Part shown: piece by piece, positions 1-8,124 of the stretch
Position numbering within the stretch: the first letter of the stretch is position 1
How the letters are laid out: the number at the start of each line of letters is the position of its first letter
From: Collinsella aerofaciens
GTDB taxonomy: Bacteria; Actinomycetota; Coriobacteriia; Coriobacteriales; Coriobacteriaceae
Assembly: GCA_008668235.1 (NCBI GenBank)
Contig: RQCP01000013.1
Coordinates: forward strand, 111,201 to 175,200
Reading direction: 5' to 3'
Length of the DNA: 64,000 bases
Notes under the pieces: generated by a model
The model's database searches: none
Told to the model about the DNA's origin: nothing
What the model saw: only the letters and a program-made list of their open reading frames with translations
Made by a program: the position numbers and the translations under genes

Positions 1-7
1 AACTACC

Positions 8-193
8 ATGGCTCATCCCGTAATTGATGCCGACGAGTGCATCGCTTGTGGCGTTTGCGTCGACTCCTGCCCCGCTGGCGTTCTGGAGCTCCAGGACGTC
101 GCTACCGTCGCTGACGAGGATTCCTGCGTCGCCTGTGGCGCTTGCCAGGACGCTTGCCCCGCCGGCGCGATCACCGAGATCGTCGAGGAGTAG
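8..193 (+). CDS. 2[4Fe-4S] ferredoxin
   Basis: A 61-residue bacterial-type ferredoxin, a small soluble electron carrier expected to hold two [4Fe-4S] clusters. It has two copies of the CxxCxxCxxxCP cluster motif, at about residues 11-22 (CIACGVCVDSCP) and 40-51 (CVACGACQDACP), related by the internal duplication typical of clostridial-type ferredoxins. The length is normal for the family. The ATG lies only seven bases into the window, so the ribosome binding site and any upstream partner are not visible. It is monocistronic on its 3' side, being followed by a strong terminator hairpin. Its redox partner cannot be deduced here. Confidence 0.95.
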   Translation: MAHPVIDADECIACGVCVDSCPAGVLELQDVATVADEDSCVACGACQDACPAGAITEIVEE

Positions 194-229
194 CAACTCC
201 CCCACTTGCACACTCAAAAGTACACCGTG

Positions 230-277
230 CACAAAAAAGGAGGCTTCCGCATCGCCGCGGAGGCCTCCTTTTTTGTG
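230..277 (+). terminator. Intrinsic terminator after ferredoxin
   Basis: A GC-rich stem (GGAGGC..TTCCGC pairing with GCGG..GCCTCC) is bordered by an A-run on the left and a T-run on the right. It lies about 40 bases after the ferredoxin stop and could work on both strands. Confidence 0.85.
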
Positions 278-315
278 CGGATAACTAATTTGGCACCGCC
301 GTTGGTTGAACTCGC

Positions 316-430
316 GCCAGCGAAAACGCCCCATTTGAGGCAAGGTGGCCTGAAAGAGGAGGGAAGCGTACTCTGGTACGCGACCGACGATTGAAGGCCA
401 GATTGTCCAAATGGGGCGTTTGCAGCGTCG
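316..430. repeat. Composite stem-loop element, copy 1
   Basis: A long nested hairpin lies between ferredoxin and the 3' end of niaR. The outer arms are at 324-338 and 407-421, an inner conserved core (ACAA/GCAA-GGTG..TGAAA against TTGAA..CAGATTGT) follows, and an apical hairpin GCGTAC-TCTG-GTACGC sits at 366-381. The motif GCAGCGTC follows on the plus strand directly before the niaR stop. Two relatives occur at 15041-15188 and 18481-18626, also abutting the stop codon of a minus-strand gene. Confidence 0.7.
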
Positions 431-431
431 G

Positions 432-977
432 CTAAGAGAGATCGTCTTCGTAGGGCATCAGGTCTGCTAGGTAGCCTTTTTCCTTGAGCATCGCCTCGAT
501 CTCGTCGAGGGTCTGTTCGTCCTCCGCCGCAATGCGATGGAAGTGGTAGCCGCTGGTCACCGTCAGCAGCGGAAAGCTCTTGCCGCTCTCGATATCGCGC
601 AGATAGCGCTCGACATCGCGGCGGTTGCGGATGTCCAGGTCGGCCGTGATCTTGCCGTACACACGATGGTTGACGATCACGTTAAGCACGGCGCCACCCG
701 CGTCGACGATACTCGTAAGTTCGTCGCCCGCCTGCTCCACGCTGTGGCGCACCTTAACAAGACGCGTGGGCACGGCGGGGCTGCTGGGGGCCTCCTGCAG
801 CACATAACCACGGTTGGTCGCCACGACATCGTGCCCATCGGCACGCAGCAGGGCAATATCCTGAACCACGATCTGACGGCTCACGCCAACCTCGCGGGCA
901 AGTGCGCTGCCCGAAACGGGCTCCTTGGCCACCTCGAGCACGTCCATGATGGCACGGCGACGCTCGCGGGCGTTCAT
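432..977 (-). CDS. niaR: NiaR niacin-responsive transcriptional repressor
   Basis: A 181-residue regulator expected to repress NAD synthesis and niacin uptake genes when niacin is available. The N-terminal winged helix-turn-helix (HTH_11 type) covers about residues 5-58. The rest is the 3H domain, named for three conserved histidine motifs, all visible here: RHSVEQ, VNHRVYG and SGYHFHRI. It is the last gene of the nadA-nadB-nadC-niaR operon, and its start codon overlaps the nadC stop region at position 977. Operon position and domain content both support autoregulation of NAD synthesis through the palindrome upstream of nadA. Length matches the family. Confidence 0.93.
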   Translation of the reverse strand: MNARERRRAIMDVLEVAKEPVSGSALAREVGVSRQIVVQDIALLRADGHDVVATNRGYVLQEAPSSPAVPTRLVKVRHSVEQAGDELTSIVDAGGAVLNVIVNHRVYGKITADLDIRNRRDVERYLRDIESGKSFPLLTVTSGYHFHRIAAEDEQTLDEIEAMLKEKGYLADLMPYEDDLS

Positions 978-1837
978 TATTTACCGTCCAGCAGACGCAG
1001 GTGCTTAAGCGAGAGGTCGAGGATCGGCGCGGAGTGCGTCAGGGCGCCCGAGCTAATGTAGTCGACGCCCAGATCAGCCAGGGCGCGGATATTGCTGGCG
1101 TCCACGTTGCCCGAGCACTCGGTCTTGGCGCGACCGGCGATAAGCTCGATAGCGGCGGCCATGTCGTCATGGGTCATGTTGTCGAACATGATGATGTCGG
1201 CGCCGGCCTCCACGGCCTCGCGCACCATGTCCAGGTTCTCGCACTCGATCTCGACCGTCGTGGTAAACGATGCATGGGCGCGCGCCATCTCGATCGCACG
1301 CGTCACGCCACCGGCGGCATCGATGTGGTTGTCCTTGAGCATGACGGCCGTCGACAGGTTGTAACGGTGGTTGCTGCCGCCGCCGATCTCGACCGCGGCC
1401 TTCTCGAAGACGCGCATGCCCGGCGTGGTCTTGCGCGTGTCGACGAGCACGGTCTTGGTTCCCTCGAGCGCCGCGGCCATGCTGTGCGTGTAGGTAGCGA
1501 TGCCGCTCATGCGCTGCAGGTAGTTGAGCGCCACGCGCTCGCCCGAAAGCAACACGCGCGCGTCGCCGCGCACCTGGCCCACGTGATCGCCGGCATGCAC
1601 CTCGTCGCCATCCGAGACATCGAACAACACGGAGCTCTGCGGATCCAGCAGCTCAAAGGTGCGGGCGAATACGTCCAGGCCGGCGATAATGCCGTCGGCC
1701 TTGGCGATAAGCTCCACCGTGGCGGGACGCGCCGTGGGGCACACGCTCGCCGTGCTCACGTCCTCAAACGTAATGTCCTCGCGCAGAGCCTGCAGAATCA
1801 GATCATCGACGACGAGCTTCATGGTAATGGGATTCAT
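977..1837 (-). CDS. nadC: Nicotinate-nucleotide pyrophosphorylase (quinolinate phosphoribosyltransferase)
   Basis: A 286-residue cytosolic enzyme that converts quinolinate and PRPP to nicotinate mononucleotide, CO2 and pyrophosphate, the third step of de novo NAD synthesis. Family hallmarks are RKTTPGMRVFEKAAVEIGGG and LKDNHID, which bind quinolinate and phosphoribose, and the TIM-barrel strand segments VEIECENLD, IIMFDNM and DYISSGALTHS near the C terminus. The start at 1837 is preceded by GGAGGAGTAGACC, which overlaps the end of nadB (stop at 1841-1843), so translation is probably coupled. Length is standard. Confidence 0.96.
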   Translation of the reverse strand: MNPITMKLVVDDLILQALREDITFEDVSTASVCPTARPATVELIAKADGIIAGLDVFARTFELLDPQSSVLFDVSDGDEVHAGDHVGQVRGDARVLLSGERVALNYLQRMSGIATYTHSMAAALEGTKTVLVDTRKTTPGMRVFEKAAVEIGGGSNHRYNLSTAVMLKDNHIDAAGGVTRAIEMARAHASFTTTVEIECENLDMVREAVEAGADIIMFDNMTHDDMAAAIELIAGRAKTECSGNVDASNIRALADLGVDYISSGALTHSAPILDLSLKHLRLLDGK

Positions 1838-1840
1838 GGT

Positions 1841-3217
1841 CTACTCCTCCACGGCCTGCGTGCCGGCGGCACGGGCCAATTCATCGATTGCCAGGGTGTC
1901 GACGCTCAGGGCGCGATGACGGCCATCGAGCGCGGGATCGCCCGCCTGCTCCACGGCCAGCGACTCGCCGGTGCACATGTACCACGCGGCGCGACGACCC
2001 CAGACCAACGCCTCGAGCAGGCTGTTTGATGCAAGGCGGTTCTTGCCGTGCACGCCGTTGCAAGCCGTCTCGCCCGCGGCGTAGAGCTCGGGCATCGAGG
2101 TGCGGCCGTCCCTGTCTACCCACACGCCGCCCATAAAGTAGTGCTGCGTGGGCGTAACGGGAATGGGCTCGTCCAGGATGTCGCGACCGTCCTCAAGGCA
2201 GCGCGCGCGAATGTTGGCAAAATGCCCGGTCACCACGTCGCGCTCGACGGGGGCAAAGCTCAGCCACTCGTGCTCGGTGCCGTCCTGCTTCATCTGCTCG
2301 CGGATGGCGGCGGCGACCACATCGCGCGGCTGAAGCTCGTCGGTAAAGCGCTCGCCAGCGGCGTTGAGCAAAATCGCGCCCTCGCCGCGGCAGCTCTCGC
2401 TGATCAGGAAGGTGCGGCCCGGCTGCGGCGAGAACAGCCCCGTGGGGTGAATCTGCACGTAGTCCAGGTGCTCCATCTTAATGCCATGCTCCTGAGCAAT
2501 GTAGCAGGCATCGCCCGTGAGCTGCGGGTAGTTGGTCGAATGGTCGTATACGCCTCCGATACCGCCCGTCGCCCACAGCGTGTGGCGGGCATGAATCTTA
2601 AACGGCTCGCTGGCATGCACGCCCTCGGCGGCGTTTGCCAGCTCGTCGGCGGGACGAACCGAGTTGTCCTCATCCACGGGAACGGCAACGACGCCGGTGC
2701 ACACCGTAACGCCATCACGCTCGCCCGTCAGGATGTCGGTCATGGCCACGTGCTCCAAAATCTGCACGTTATCCAGCTTGCGAACGGCTTGGAGCAGCTT
2801 GGTCGTGATCTCCTTGCCCGTAATGTCGGCATGGAAGGCAATGCGCGGACGGCTGTGCGCGCCCTCGCGGGTAAAGTCGAGGCTGCCGTCGGCCTTGCGC
2901 TCAAAATCCACGCCCATGGCCAGCAGGTCGTTGATGACCGAGCGGCTCGAGCGGATCATAATGTCGACGCTCTCGCGACGGTTCTCATAGTGGCCGGCGT
3001 GCATGGTGTCCTCAAAGAAGGCATCGTAGTCCGAGCCCTCGGGCAGCACGCAGATTCCGCCCTGCGCGAGCATCGAATCGCACTCGTCGACAGCGCCCTT
3101 GGAGAGCATGATCACTCGCGTGCTTGTCGGCAGATTGAGGGCCGCGTACAGACCCGCCACGCCGCAGCCGGCAATGACAACGTCGCATTCCATATCGGGG
3201 TATTGTTTGGTTTCCAT
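1841..3217 (-). CDS. nadB: L-aspartate oxidase, short form
   Basis: A 458-residue flavoprotein that oxidises L-aspartate to iminoaspartate, the substrate of NadA. The FAD-binding Rossmann motif is at residues 10-35 (VVIAGCGVAGLYAALN), with substrate-domain signatures SMLAQGGICV, HSRPRIAFH and GGVWVDRDGRTSMPELYAAGE, and NRLASNSLLEALVWGRRAA near the C terminus. The ATG at 3217 is preceded by GGGAGAGG; an in-frame extension upstream to 3604 exists but runs over the nadA 3' end and is not family-like. The protein stops about 45 residues after the flavin domain. It therefore lacks most of the C-terminal helical domain found in the roughly 540-residue E. coli enzyme. Confidence 0.94.
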   Translation of the reverse strand: METKQYPDMECDVVIAGCGVAGLYAALNLPTSTRVIMLSKGAVDECDSMLAQGGICVLPEGSDYDAFFEDTMHAGHYENRRESVDIMIRSSRSVINDLLAMGVDFERKADGSLDFTREGAHSRPRIAFHADITGKEITTKLLQAVRKLDNVQILEHVAMTDILTGERDGVTVCTGVVAVPVDEDNSVRPADELANAAEGVHASEPFKIHARHTLWATGGIGGVYDHSTNYPQLTGDACYIAQEHGIKMEHLDYVQIHPTGLFSPQPGRTFLISESCRGEGAILLNAAGERFTDELQPRDVVAAAIREQMKQDGTEHEWLSFAPVERDVVTGHFANIRARCLEDGRDILDEPIPVTPTQHYFMGGVWVDRDGRTSMPELYAAGETACNGVHGKNRLASNSLLEALVWGRRAAWYMCTGESLAVEQAGDPALDGRHRALSVDTLAIDELARAAGTQAVEE

Positions 3218-3273
3218 AGGAATCCTCTCCCTTGTAATGCTGCATAAGGGACTGCCCCTCATGTCACATTGGC

Positions 3274-4299
3274 TTAGCGCGCCGCGTACTCGAGCATGCG
3301 GTCGAGCGTGAGCTTGGCCTGGTCGGCAGCCTCGTCCGACACGCCGATCTGCACCTCGCCCTCGCCCGTCTCCAGGCAGCGCACGAGCTTTTCGAGCGTG
3401 ATGAGATCCATGTTGACGCAGGTGGGCTGTACCGCGGGGAAGTAGAACTTCTTGCCGGTGCCCTGGCAGCGGCGCTCGAGCTCGTAGAGCACGCCGCGGA
3501 CCGTCACGATGATGAACTCGCTCGCGTCCGACTCCTCGGCATACTTGATGATGCCGGCGGTGGAGCCGATGTAGTCGGCCTCGGCCAGAACGTCGGCCTT
3601 GCACTCGGGGTGCGCCAGCACGAGCGCGTCGGGGTGGGCCTCCGTCGCGTCGACGATCTGCTCGACGGTGATGATGTGATGGCGCGGGCAGTAGCCGTTG
3701 TTGAGGATGACGTGCTTTTGCGGCACCTGCTCGGCTACGAAGCGGCCCAGGTTTTGGTCGGGAATGAACAGAATATGCTGCTGCGGCAGCTCGGACACGA
3801 TCTTAACGGCGTTGGAGCTGGTGACGCACACGTCGCTCCAGCTCTTGATCTCAACCGTGGAGTTGACGTAGCACACCACGGCCAGGTCGTCGCCGTACTC
3901 GGCGCGCGCCGCGTCGACCGTCTCGCGCTTGACCATGTGCGCCATGGGACAGTCCGCGCCCGGCTCGGGCAGCAGCACGGTCTTAGTGGGATTGAGCAGC
4001 TTGGCGCTCTCGCCCATAAACTCCACGCCGCACAACACGATGGTCTGCTGCGGCAGGCTTTTGGCGAGCTTTGCCAGGTAAAAGCTGTCGCCGACGTAAT
4101 CGGCAACGGCTTGGACCTCAGGCGCCACGTAATAGTGCGCCAGGATCACCGCGTCACGTTGGGTTTTTAGTTGCTGAATGGCCTCGACGAGCTCTGCGGG
4201 CACCAATGCCGCGCGCTCCGTTGCCGTCGTTGCCGATGCCAGGCCGGCCGCAATGTCGCGCGCAAGCTCCGATGCATCCATGTTCGCGCTCTGCGCCAT
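3274..4299 (-). CDS. nadA: Quinolinate synthase
   Basis: A 341-residue [4Fe-4S] enzyme that condenses iminoaspartate with dihydroxyacetone phosphate to quinolinate. Visible signatures are AHYYVAPEVQAVADYVGDS, VLCGVEFMGESAKLL, CYVNSTVEIKSWSDVCVTSSNA, FIPDQNLGRFVAEQ, the segment HPECKADVLAEADYIGSTAGI and PTCVNM. Cluster cysteines are in CGVEF, HPEC and PTCVNM. The ATG at 4299 is chosen because AGAGAGGGG precedes it at good spacing; a TTG one codon upstream is also possible. It is the first gene of the nad operon, 42 bases downstream of a long perfect palindrome that overlaps its predicted promoter. Confidence 0.96.
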   Translation of the reverse strand: MAQSANMDASELARDIAAGLASATTATERAALVPAELVEAIQQLKTQRDAVILAHYYVAPEVQAVADYVGDSFYLAKLAKSLPQQTIVLCGVEFMGESAKLLNPTKTVLLPEPGADCPMAHMVKRETVDAARAEYGDDLAVVCYVNSTVEIKSWSDVCVTSSNAVKIVSELPQQHILFIPDQNLGRFVAEQVPQKHVILNNGYCPRHHIITVEQIVDATEAHPDALVLAHPECKADVLAEADYIGSTAGIIKYAEESDASEFIIVTVRGVLYELERRCQGTGKKFYFPAVQPTCVNMDLITLEKLVRCLETGEGEVQIGVSDEAADQAKLTLDRMLEYAAR

Positions 4300-4334
4300 C
4301 AAGGCCCCTCTCTTTTGGCGAATCTTGGGGCTTT

Positions 4335-4384
4335 AGTATGACACCTGGCTTTACAGCTGACAAGACAGCTGTAAAGCCAGGTGT
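4335..4384 (-). promoter_or_regulatory. nad operon promoter with overlapping palindromic operator
   Basis: On the minus strand TTGTCA (4363-4358) and CATACT (4340-4335) are spaced 17 bases apart and read into nadA. A perfect inverted repeat with 19-base arms (4341-4359 and 4366-4384, arm ACACCTGGCTTTACAGCTG, six-base centre) covers the -35 box and spacer. NiaR is encoded at the end of the operon, so this is the obvious candidate binding site; that assignment is inferred. Confidence 0.7.
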
Positions 4385-4592
4385 AAAGTTGAAATAAAGA
4401 TTCAATCATGTGGCAGGTCCATTTTCGAACTGGCAAGCTGAGGATAGCCGAGCTCTCGATAGCGCAGGAGGCATCTTTCGCCGCCGCAATACCGCTCGGC
4501 GCGAGTTGCGCAACGTGGGGCGCAAATGGGACACGCCTCCGCGAGCGGTCCGCACCCAATGTGGCAAAATCGAACTACTAAGGGGGCTCAGA

Positions 4593-5315
4593 ATGCTCAA
4601 GATTATTGCCTGCGACGACGACGTCGCTTTTCTAGATAGACTGCACCGGATGATCGACCGTTGGTCGACCGAGACGGGCACGGCGGTCGATGTTGCGCTC
4701 GTCACGCGCGGCGAGGACCTGCTGGCGCGCCATGCCGCGTCGCGCGCCGACATCATCCTGCTCGACATGATCATGCCGCTCGTCAACGGCATGGACACCG
4801 CGCGCGAATTACGCCAGGCCGATACCGCCGTGCGCCTGGTGTTTCTCACCTCATCGCCCGAGTTTGCACTGGAGTCCTACGAGGTCCGCGCCTTCGACTA
4901 TCTGCTCAAGCCCGTGGCCTACGAACGCCTGGCGCAACTGCTCGACGAGCTTTCGAGCATGCGCCCGGCAGCGACCGACGAACTCGTCATCAAAACGTCC
5001 TTTGGCTACCACGCCCTGCGCCTGTCCGACATCGAATATGCCGAGGCGCGCAACAAGCACGTGGTCTTCCACCTGCGCGACGGACGCGATATCGAGGCAC
5101 TCGAGTCATTCCGCAGCGTCGAGGACCGTTTGGTGCAAAATGCCACCTTCTTTAAATGCCACCGCAGCTACCAGGTCAACCTGCGCAATATCGATCACTT
5201 TGACCGCACGGACATCGTCATGCGCTCGGGCGCGTGCATCCCGCTTTCGCGCAGCTGCAAGCAGGGATTCCAAGACGCCTACTTTGCGGCGCGCTTTGAG
5301 GGTGGGAGACACTGA
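4593..5315 (+). CDS. LytTR-family response regulator
   Basis: A 240-residue response regulator of the AlgR/AgrA/LytR type. The receiver domain (about 1-120) begins LKIIACDDD, with the phospho-acceptor Asp in IILLDMIMP and the conserved Lys in DYLLKPV. The C-terminal LytTR DNA-binding domain (about 140-240) shows ELVIKTSFGYHALRLSDI, NKHVVFH and FKCHRSYQVNLRNI. The start ATG at 4593 follows AAGGGGGCTCAG; the open frame runs upstream to 4410 without a ribosome binding site. The stop TGA overlaps the ATG of the kinase gene (TGATG), so the two are translationally coupled and form a cognate pair. Confidence 0.93.
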   Translation: MLKIIACDDDVAFLDRLHRMIDRWSTETGTAVDVALVTRGEDLLARHAASRADIILLDMIMPLVNGMDTARELRQADTAVRLVFLTSSPEFALESYEVRAFDYLLKPVAYERLAQLLDELSSMRPAATDELVIKTSFGYHALRLSDIEYAEARNKHVVFHLRDGRDIEALESFRSVEDRLVQNATFFKCHRSYQVNLRNIDHFDRTDIVMRSGACIPLSRSCKQGFQDAYFAARFEGGRH

Positions 5316-6592
5316 TGGTCTCCTCGGTCGAAATGATCCTTTGGGCAATCCACCACGCCACGACGTTGCTCTTTGGCGTCTTTGCCTCGGCGGCGCTGTG
5401 CGGTATCGAAATCAATCGACGCCATGCACTCGAGTTGGTGGGGGTCGGAGTCGCAACCGGCGCTGCCTTTTCGATCGCCAATGCCGTCGGCGGCGAGCTT
5501 TTCGCCCGCCAGGTATATCCGCTCGTCGTGCATCTGCCGCTCGTCATCTATTTGTGCGCGCGCTACCGCCTGAGCCCGCTGCTTGCCGCGCTCGGCATTA
5601 CGAGTGCTTATCTGAGCTGCCAGTTCAGCAATTGGATGGGCATCGCCGCCTTTGCCGCAACCGACTCGCAGATCGCGTACTATCTGGCGCGTATCGCGAC
5701 CACACTCGCCGTCTTTGCCGTCCTGTTGCATTGGGCCGGCGACATCGGTCCACGCTTGGCGATTAAAAGCACCACCGAGCTGGGCATCCTTTTAATCCTG
5801 CCGCTCGTCTATTACGTCTTTGACTATGCCACCAACGTCTACACCACGCTGTTCCACTCGGGCTCGGTGGTGACGGTTGAGTTTTTGGCATTTGCGCTCT
5901 GTGCCTTCTATCTTATGTTTCTTGCCGTTTACCTACGCGAATACGAAGAAAAGGAAACCGCCGAGCGAGAGCGCTGGATGCTCGAAACCCGCGACAGCGC
6001 CGCCATCAAAGAGCTCGAGGCTTGGCGTCAATCTGGGCGCGAGCTGTCGATTCTTCGCCACGATATGCGCCACTTCCTACGCGGCCTGGCCGCTTTAATT
6101 GAGGAGGGCCACACCGACGAGGCGCTCAAACGCATCGATGAACTCTGCGAAGCCGGCGATCGCACCGCCGTACGCCGCTTCTGCGCCAACGAGACCGTAA
6201 ACATCGCGCTTTCGTCATTTAACTCGGATATCAATAGAAACGGCATTATCGCCAACCTGCGCGCCGCCGTACCCGAAACCATCCACGTAGGTGACGCCGA
6301 CCTGTTTAGCGTGCTCTCAAATGCCTTGGAAAACGCTATCACCGCTGCAAGCGCCGCACCCCAAGGAAAGCGATTCGTCGACTTTGACCTGCGATTAGAG
6401 GACGGCCAGCTGCTGCTGTTAGTTTCCAACACGTTTGACCGCGCGCCGCGCATGGTCGACGGCATGCCCGTAGCCGGGCACACCGGACACGGCTTTGGAA
6501 CCAAGAGCATTAAGCTTGCCGTCGAACGCATGAATGGTAACTGCCAGTTCCGCATTAACGGCGATCGGTTTGAGCTGCGCGCCGTGATGTAG
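5315..6592 (+). CDS. GHKL-family sensor histidine kinase
   Basis: A 425-residue membrane histidine kinase of the AgrC/LytS-like GHKL class, partner of the LytTR regulator just upstream. The N-terminal half has about six hydrophobic segments (residues ~5-210) and no obvious extracytoplasmic sensor domain. A short coiled linker leads to the phospho-acceptor region ILRHDMRHFLRG. The ATPase domain has an N-box NALENAITAA and a glycine box GHGFGTKSIK. Such pairs often respond to peptides or membrane state, but no peptide precursor gene is recognisable next to it. Confidence 0.9.
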   Translation: MVSSVEMILWAIHHATTLLFGVFASAALCGIEINRRHALELVGVGVATGAAFSIANAVGGELFARQVYPLVVHLPLVIYLCARYRLSPLLAALGITSAYLSCQFSNWMGIAAFAATDSQIAYYLARIATTLAVFAVLLHWAGDIGPRLAIKSTTELGILLILPLVYYVFDYATNVYTTLFHSGSVVTVEFLAFALCAFYLMFLAVYLREYEEKETAERERWMLETRDSAAIKELEAWRQSGRELSILRHDMRHFLRGLAALIEEGHTDEALKRIDELCEAGDRTAVRRFCANETVNIALSSFNSDINRNGIIANLRAAVPETIHVGDADLFSVLSNALENAITAASAAPQGKRFVDFDLRLEDGQLLLLVSNTFDRAPRMVDGMPVAGHTGHGFGTKSIKLAVERMNGNCQFRINGDRFELRAVM

Positions 6593-6610
6593 GGGCTGCC
6601 GCCAGCCTCG

Positions 6611-7186
6611 CTACAGCGGAGCGGCTGCCGGGGTCAGCTGCTTGATGTATGCCCACATGCGCTGCTTGGCCGCTTTGTCGGTCAGCGCCGCCTCAAAGCC
6701 ATCGAGCGCGAGCACGCGGCGGCCCTGCACATGGGCGACCAGGCCGGGCTTGAGCATGGCGGTGTCGAAGTCATCGATCGCCACGAGCATATCGGCGTAG
6801 GTCTCGCGCATGGCGTCAGCCGCGTTGTTGTCGAGCAGCAGCACCGCCTCGGGGTCCAAAGCCTCAAGCGCCTCACGGAACAGCTCGCACGGCAGAGTCT
6901 CGCCCACCGCGACCGTCCCATCACCCACGCCGGCGACGCTTGCCAGCACGCAAAAATCCTCGGGCGCGTAGCCGATGGCCCCAAGCGCCTTGCGCAACGC
7001 CGCGCCATCCGGGCCGGCGGCAAGCTCGCCACCCGAACGCTCGGCCTCGTCCAGATCGCCTTTGACCAGCACGATCGGCGAGCACGCGTTGCCCGCGATA
7101 CGCACGCCACGACCCGCGAGCGATGCGAGCTCCTGCTCGGTCGCCTGGGCGATGGCTTCTTTTTTCTGGCTTTGTGACGTGGGCAT
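6611..7186 (-). CDS. Conserved-looking protein of unknown function
   Basis: A 191-residue soluble protein with no signal peptide or transmembrane segment and no family that I recognise. It is rich in Ala, Asp, Glu and Leu and seems to be a mixed alpha/beta fold, with hydrophobic strands in SPIVLVKGDLD, FCVLASVAGVG, AVLLLDNNAADA and RRVLALDGF. The start at 7186 (MPTSQSQKK) has GGAGAG just upstream. The longer frame to 7216 would start inside a TATAAT box and is rejected. It converges with the kinase gene and diverges from thioredoxin. No function is proposed. Confidence 0.75.
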   Translation of the reverse strand: MPTSQSQKKEAIAQATEQELASLAGRGVRIAGNACSPIVLVKGDLDEAERSGGELAAGPDGAALRKALGAIGYAPEDFCVLASVAGVGDGTVAVGETLPCELFREALEALDPEAVLLLDNNAADAMRETYADMLVAIDDFDTAMLKPGLVAHVQGRRVLALDGFEAALTDKAAKQRMWAYIKQLTPAAAPL

Positions 7187-7214
7187 GCGCTCTCCAATCG
7201 TTTGCGTGCCCACC

Positions 7215-7220
7215 ATTATA
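7215..7220 (-). promoter_or_regulatory. Predicted -10 box for the 6611-7186 gene
   Basis: A perfect TATAAT on the minus strand, 29 bases before the chosen ATG, with no good -35 partner. A hairpin with arms GAGCCGCCCGC and GCGGGCGGCT (7226-7259) lies just upstream, in the divergent region shared with trxA. Confidence 0.4.
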
Positions 7221-7322
7221 TAAAAGAGCCGCCCGCGAGTGGTTGCTTTGCGGGCGGCTGGGTATAAGCACGGTCGTACTGAGTTTTACGCGGCCGAGCC
7301 GCGTCGCATTATGGAGGTCACC

Positions 7323-7643
7323 ATGGCTGACATTAAGCAGATTACCCCCGAGAACTTCGATTCCATCGTTAACGACAGCCTGCCCGTGCTGGTCGATTTT
7401 TGGGCACCGTGGTGCGGGCCCTGTCGATCCCTCTCGCCCATCGTTGACGAGGTTGCCGATGAGCTGGCGGGCAAGCTTGCCGTTGCCAAATGCAACGTCG
7501 ACGACAACCAGGACCTGGCCATGAAGTATGGCGTCATGAGCATCCCCACGCTGATTGTGTTTAAGAACGGCGAGGAGATTGACCGCTCGGTTGGCGCTCT
7601 GCCCAAGGCGAGGCTGCAGGCGCTGCTGGAGAAGCATCTGTAA
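7323..7643 (+). CDS. trxA: Thioredoxin
   Basis: A 106-residue thioredoxin, the cytosolic dithiol-disulfide reductant. The active site WCGPC is in VDFWAPWCGPCRSLSPI (about residues 20-36), the cis-proline loop is in GVMSIPTLIVFKNGEE, and the length is canonical. The ATG at 7323 follows GGAGGTCACC; an upstream in-frame extension to 7239 has no family resemblance and is excluded. It appears monocistronic, with a terminator-like hairpin about 120 bases downstream. Confidence 0.97.
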   Translation: MADIKQITPENFDSIVNDSLPVLVDFWAPWCGPCRSLSPIVDEVADELAGKLAVAKCNVDDNQDLAMKYGVMSIPTLIVFKNGEEIDRSVGALPKARLQALLEKHL

Positions 7644-7764
7644 TACGCTTGTTACATGTTGCCGTCTGCCTGCCGTCCATGAGCGCTTTTACGCCGCTCG
7701 CCGGACTTCTGAATGCACCGAGTGCAACCACGGATAGTATGGTAGTCACAAACAGCCCCCAGTG

Positions 7765-7798
7765 AACGGGTGCGGGTCGCACAGACTCGTACCCGTTT
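7765..7798 (+). terminator. Terminator-like hairpin between trxA and the small protein
   Basis: Imperfect stem AACGGGT.CGGGT / ACTCG.ACCCGTT followed by TTTCTT. It most likely ends the trxA transcript or acts in the leader of the nikR-hyp genes. Confidence 0.6.
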
Positions 7799-7874
7799 TC
7801 TTATGCAGCTGCGCGCAGAGCGGGCGTAGTAAAATCTGAACCACTGAACTGCCCCATACAAAAGGAGATTTCCC

Positions 7875-8123
7875 ATGCATGATGCTGGAATGAACATGAG
7901 CCAGCTTGCCATGAGCGTCAAGCAGGTCGACGACACCATCGAGCTCGCTCACGAGTGGAGCCATCAGCTGCTGCATGCGACCGAGAATTTTGACATGGAG
8001 CGCATCGGCGCCAAGCTCGAGGCCGCCATGGCCGCGCTCCACGAGGCGCATGACGCGCTCGAGGGCTACGAGGAAGCCATCGAGGCCGACCACAACTCCG
8101 TCGGCTCCGTGAAGCTGGTGTAA
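7875..8123 (+). CDS. Small helical His-containing protein upstream of nikR
   Basis: An 82-residue protein with a strong ribosome binding site (AAAAGGAGATTTCCC) and a stop one base before the nikR GTG, so the two are almost certainly co-transcribed. It is predicted to be all alpha-helical with heptad-like hydrophobic spacing, is strongly acidic, and contains seven histidines (for example AHEWSHQLLH, LHEAH, ADH). No family is recognised. The tight linkage to a nickel-responsive regulator and hydrogenase maturation genes makes a metal-related role possible, but that is inference from context only. Confidence 0.75.
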   Translation: MHDAGMNMSQLAMSVKQVDDTIELAHEWSHQLLHATENFDMERIGAKLEAAMAALHEAHDALEGYEEAIEADHNSVGSVKLV

Positions 8124-8124
8124 G

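Noticed and set aside
1001..2029. Long plus-strand open frames opposite nadC and nadB (also 2048-3247)
   Set aside because: They are antisense shadows caused by high-GC codon bias; the minus-strand genes are certain.
3218..3604. Upstream extension of the nadB frame giving 587 residues
   Set aside because: The extra part overlaps nadA in another frame, is not family-like, and a good ribosome binding site precedes the ATG at 3217.
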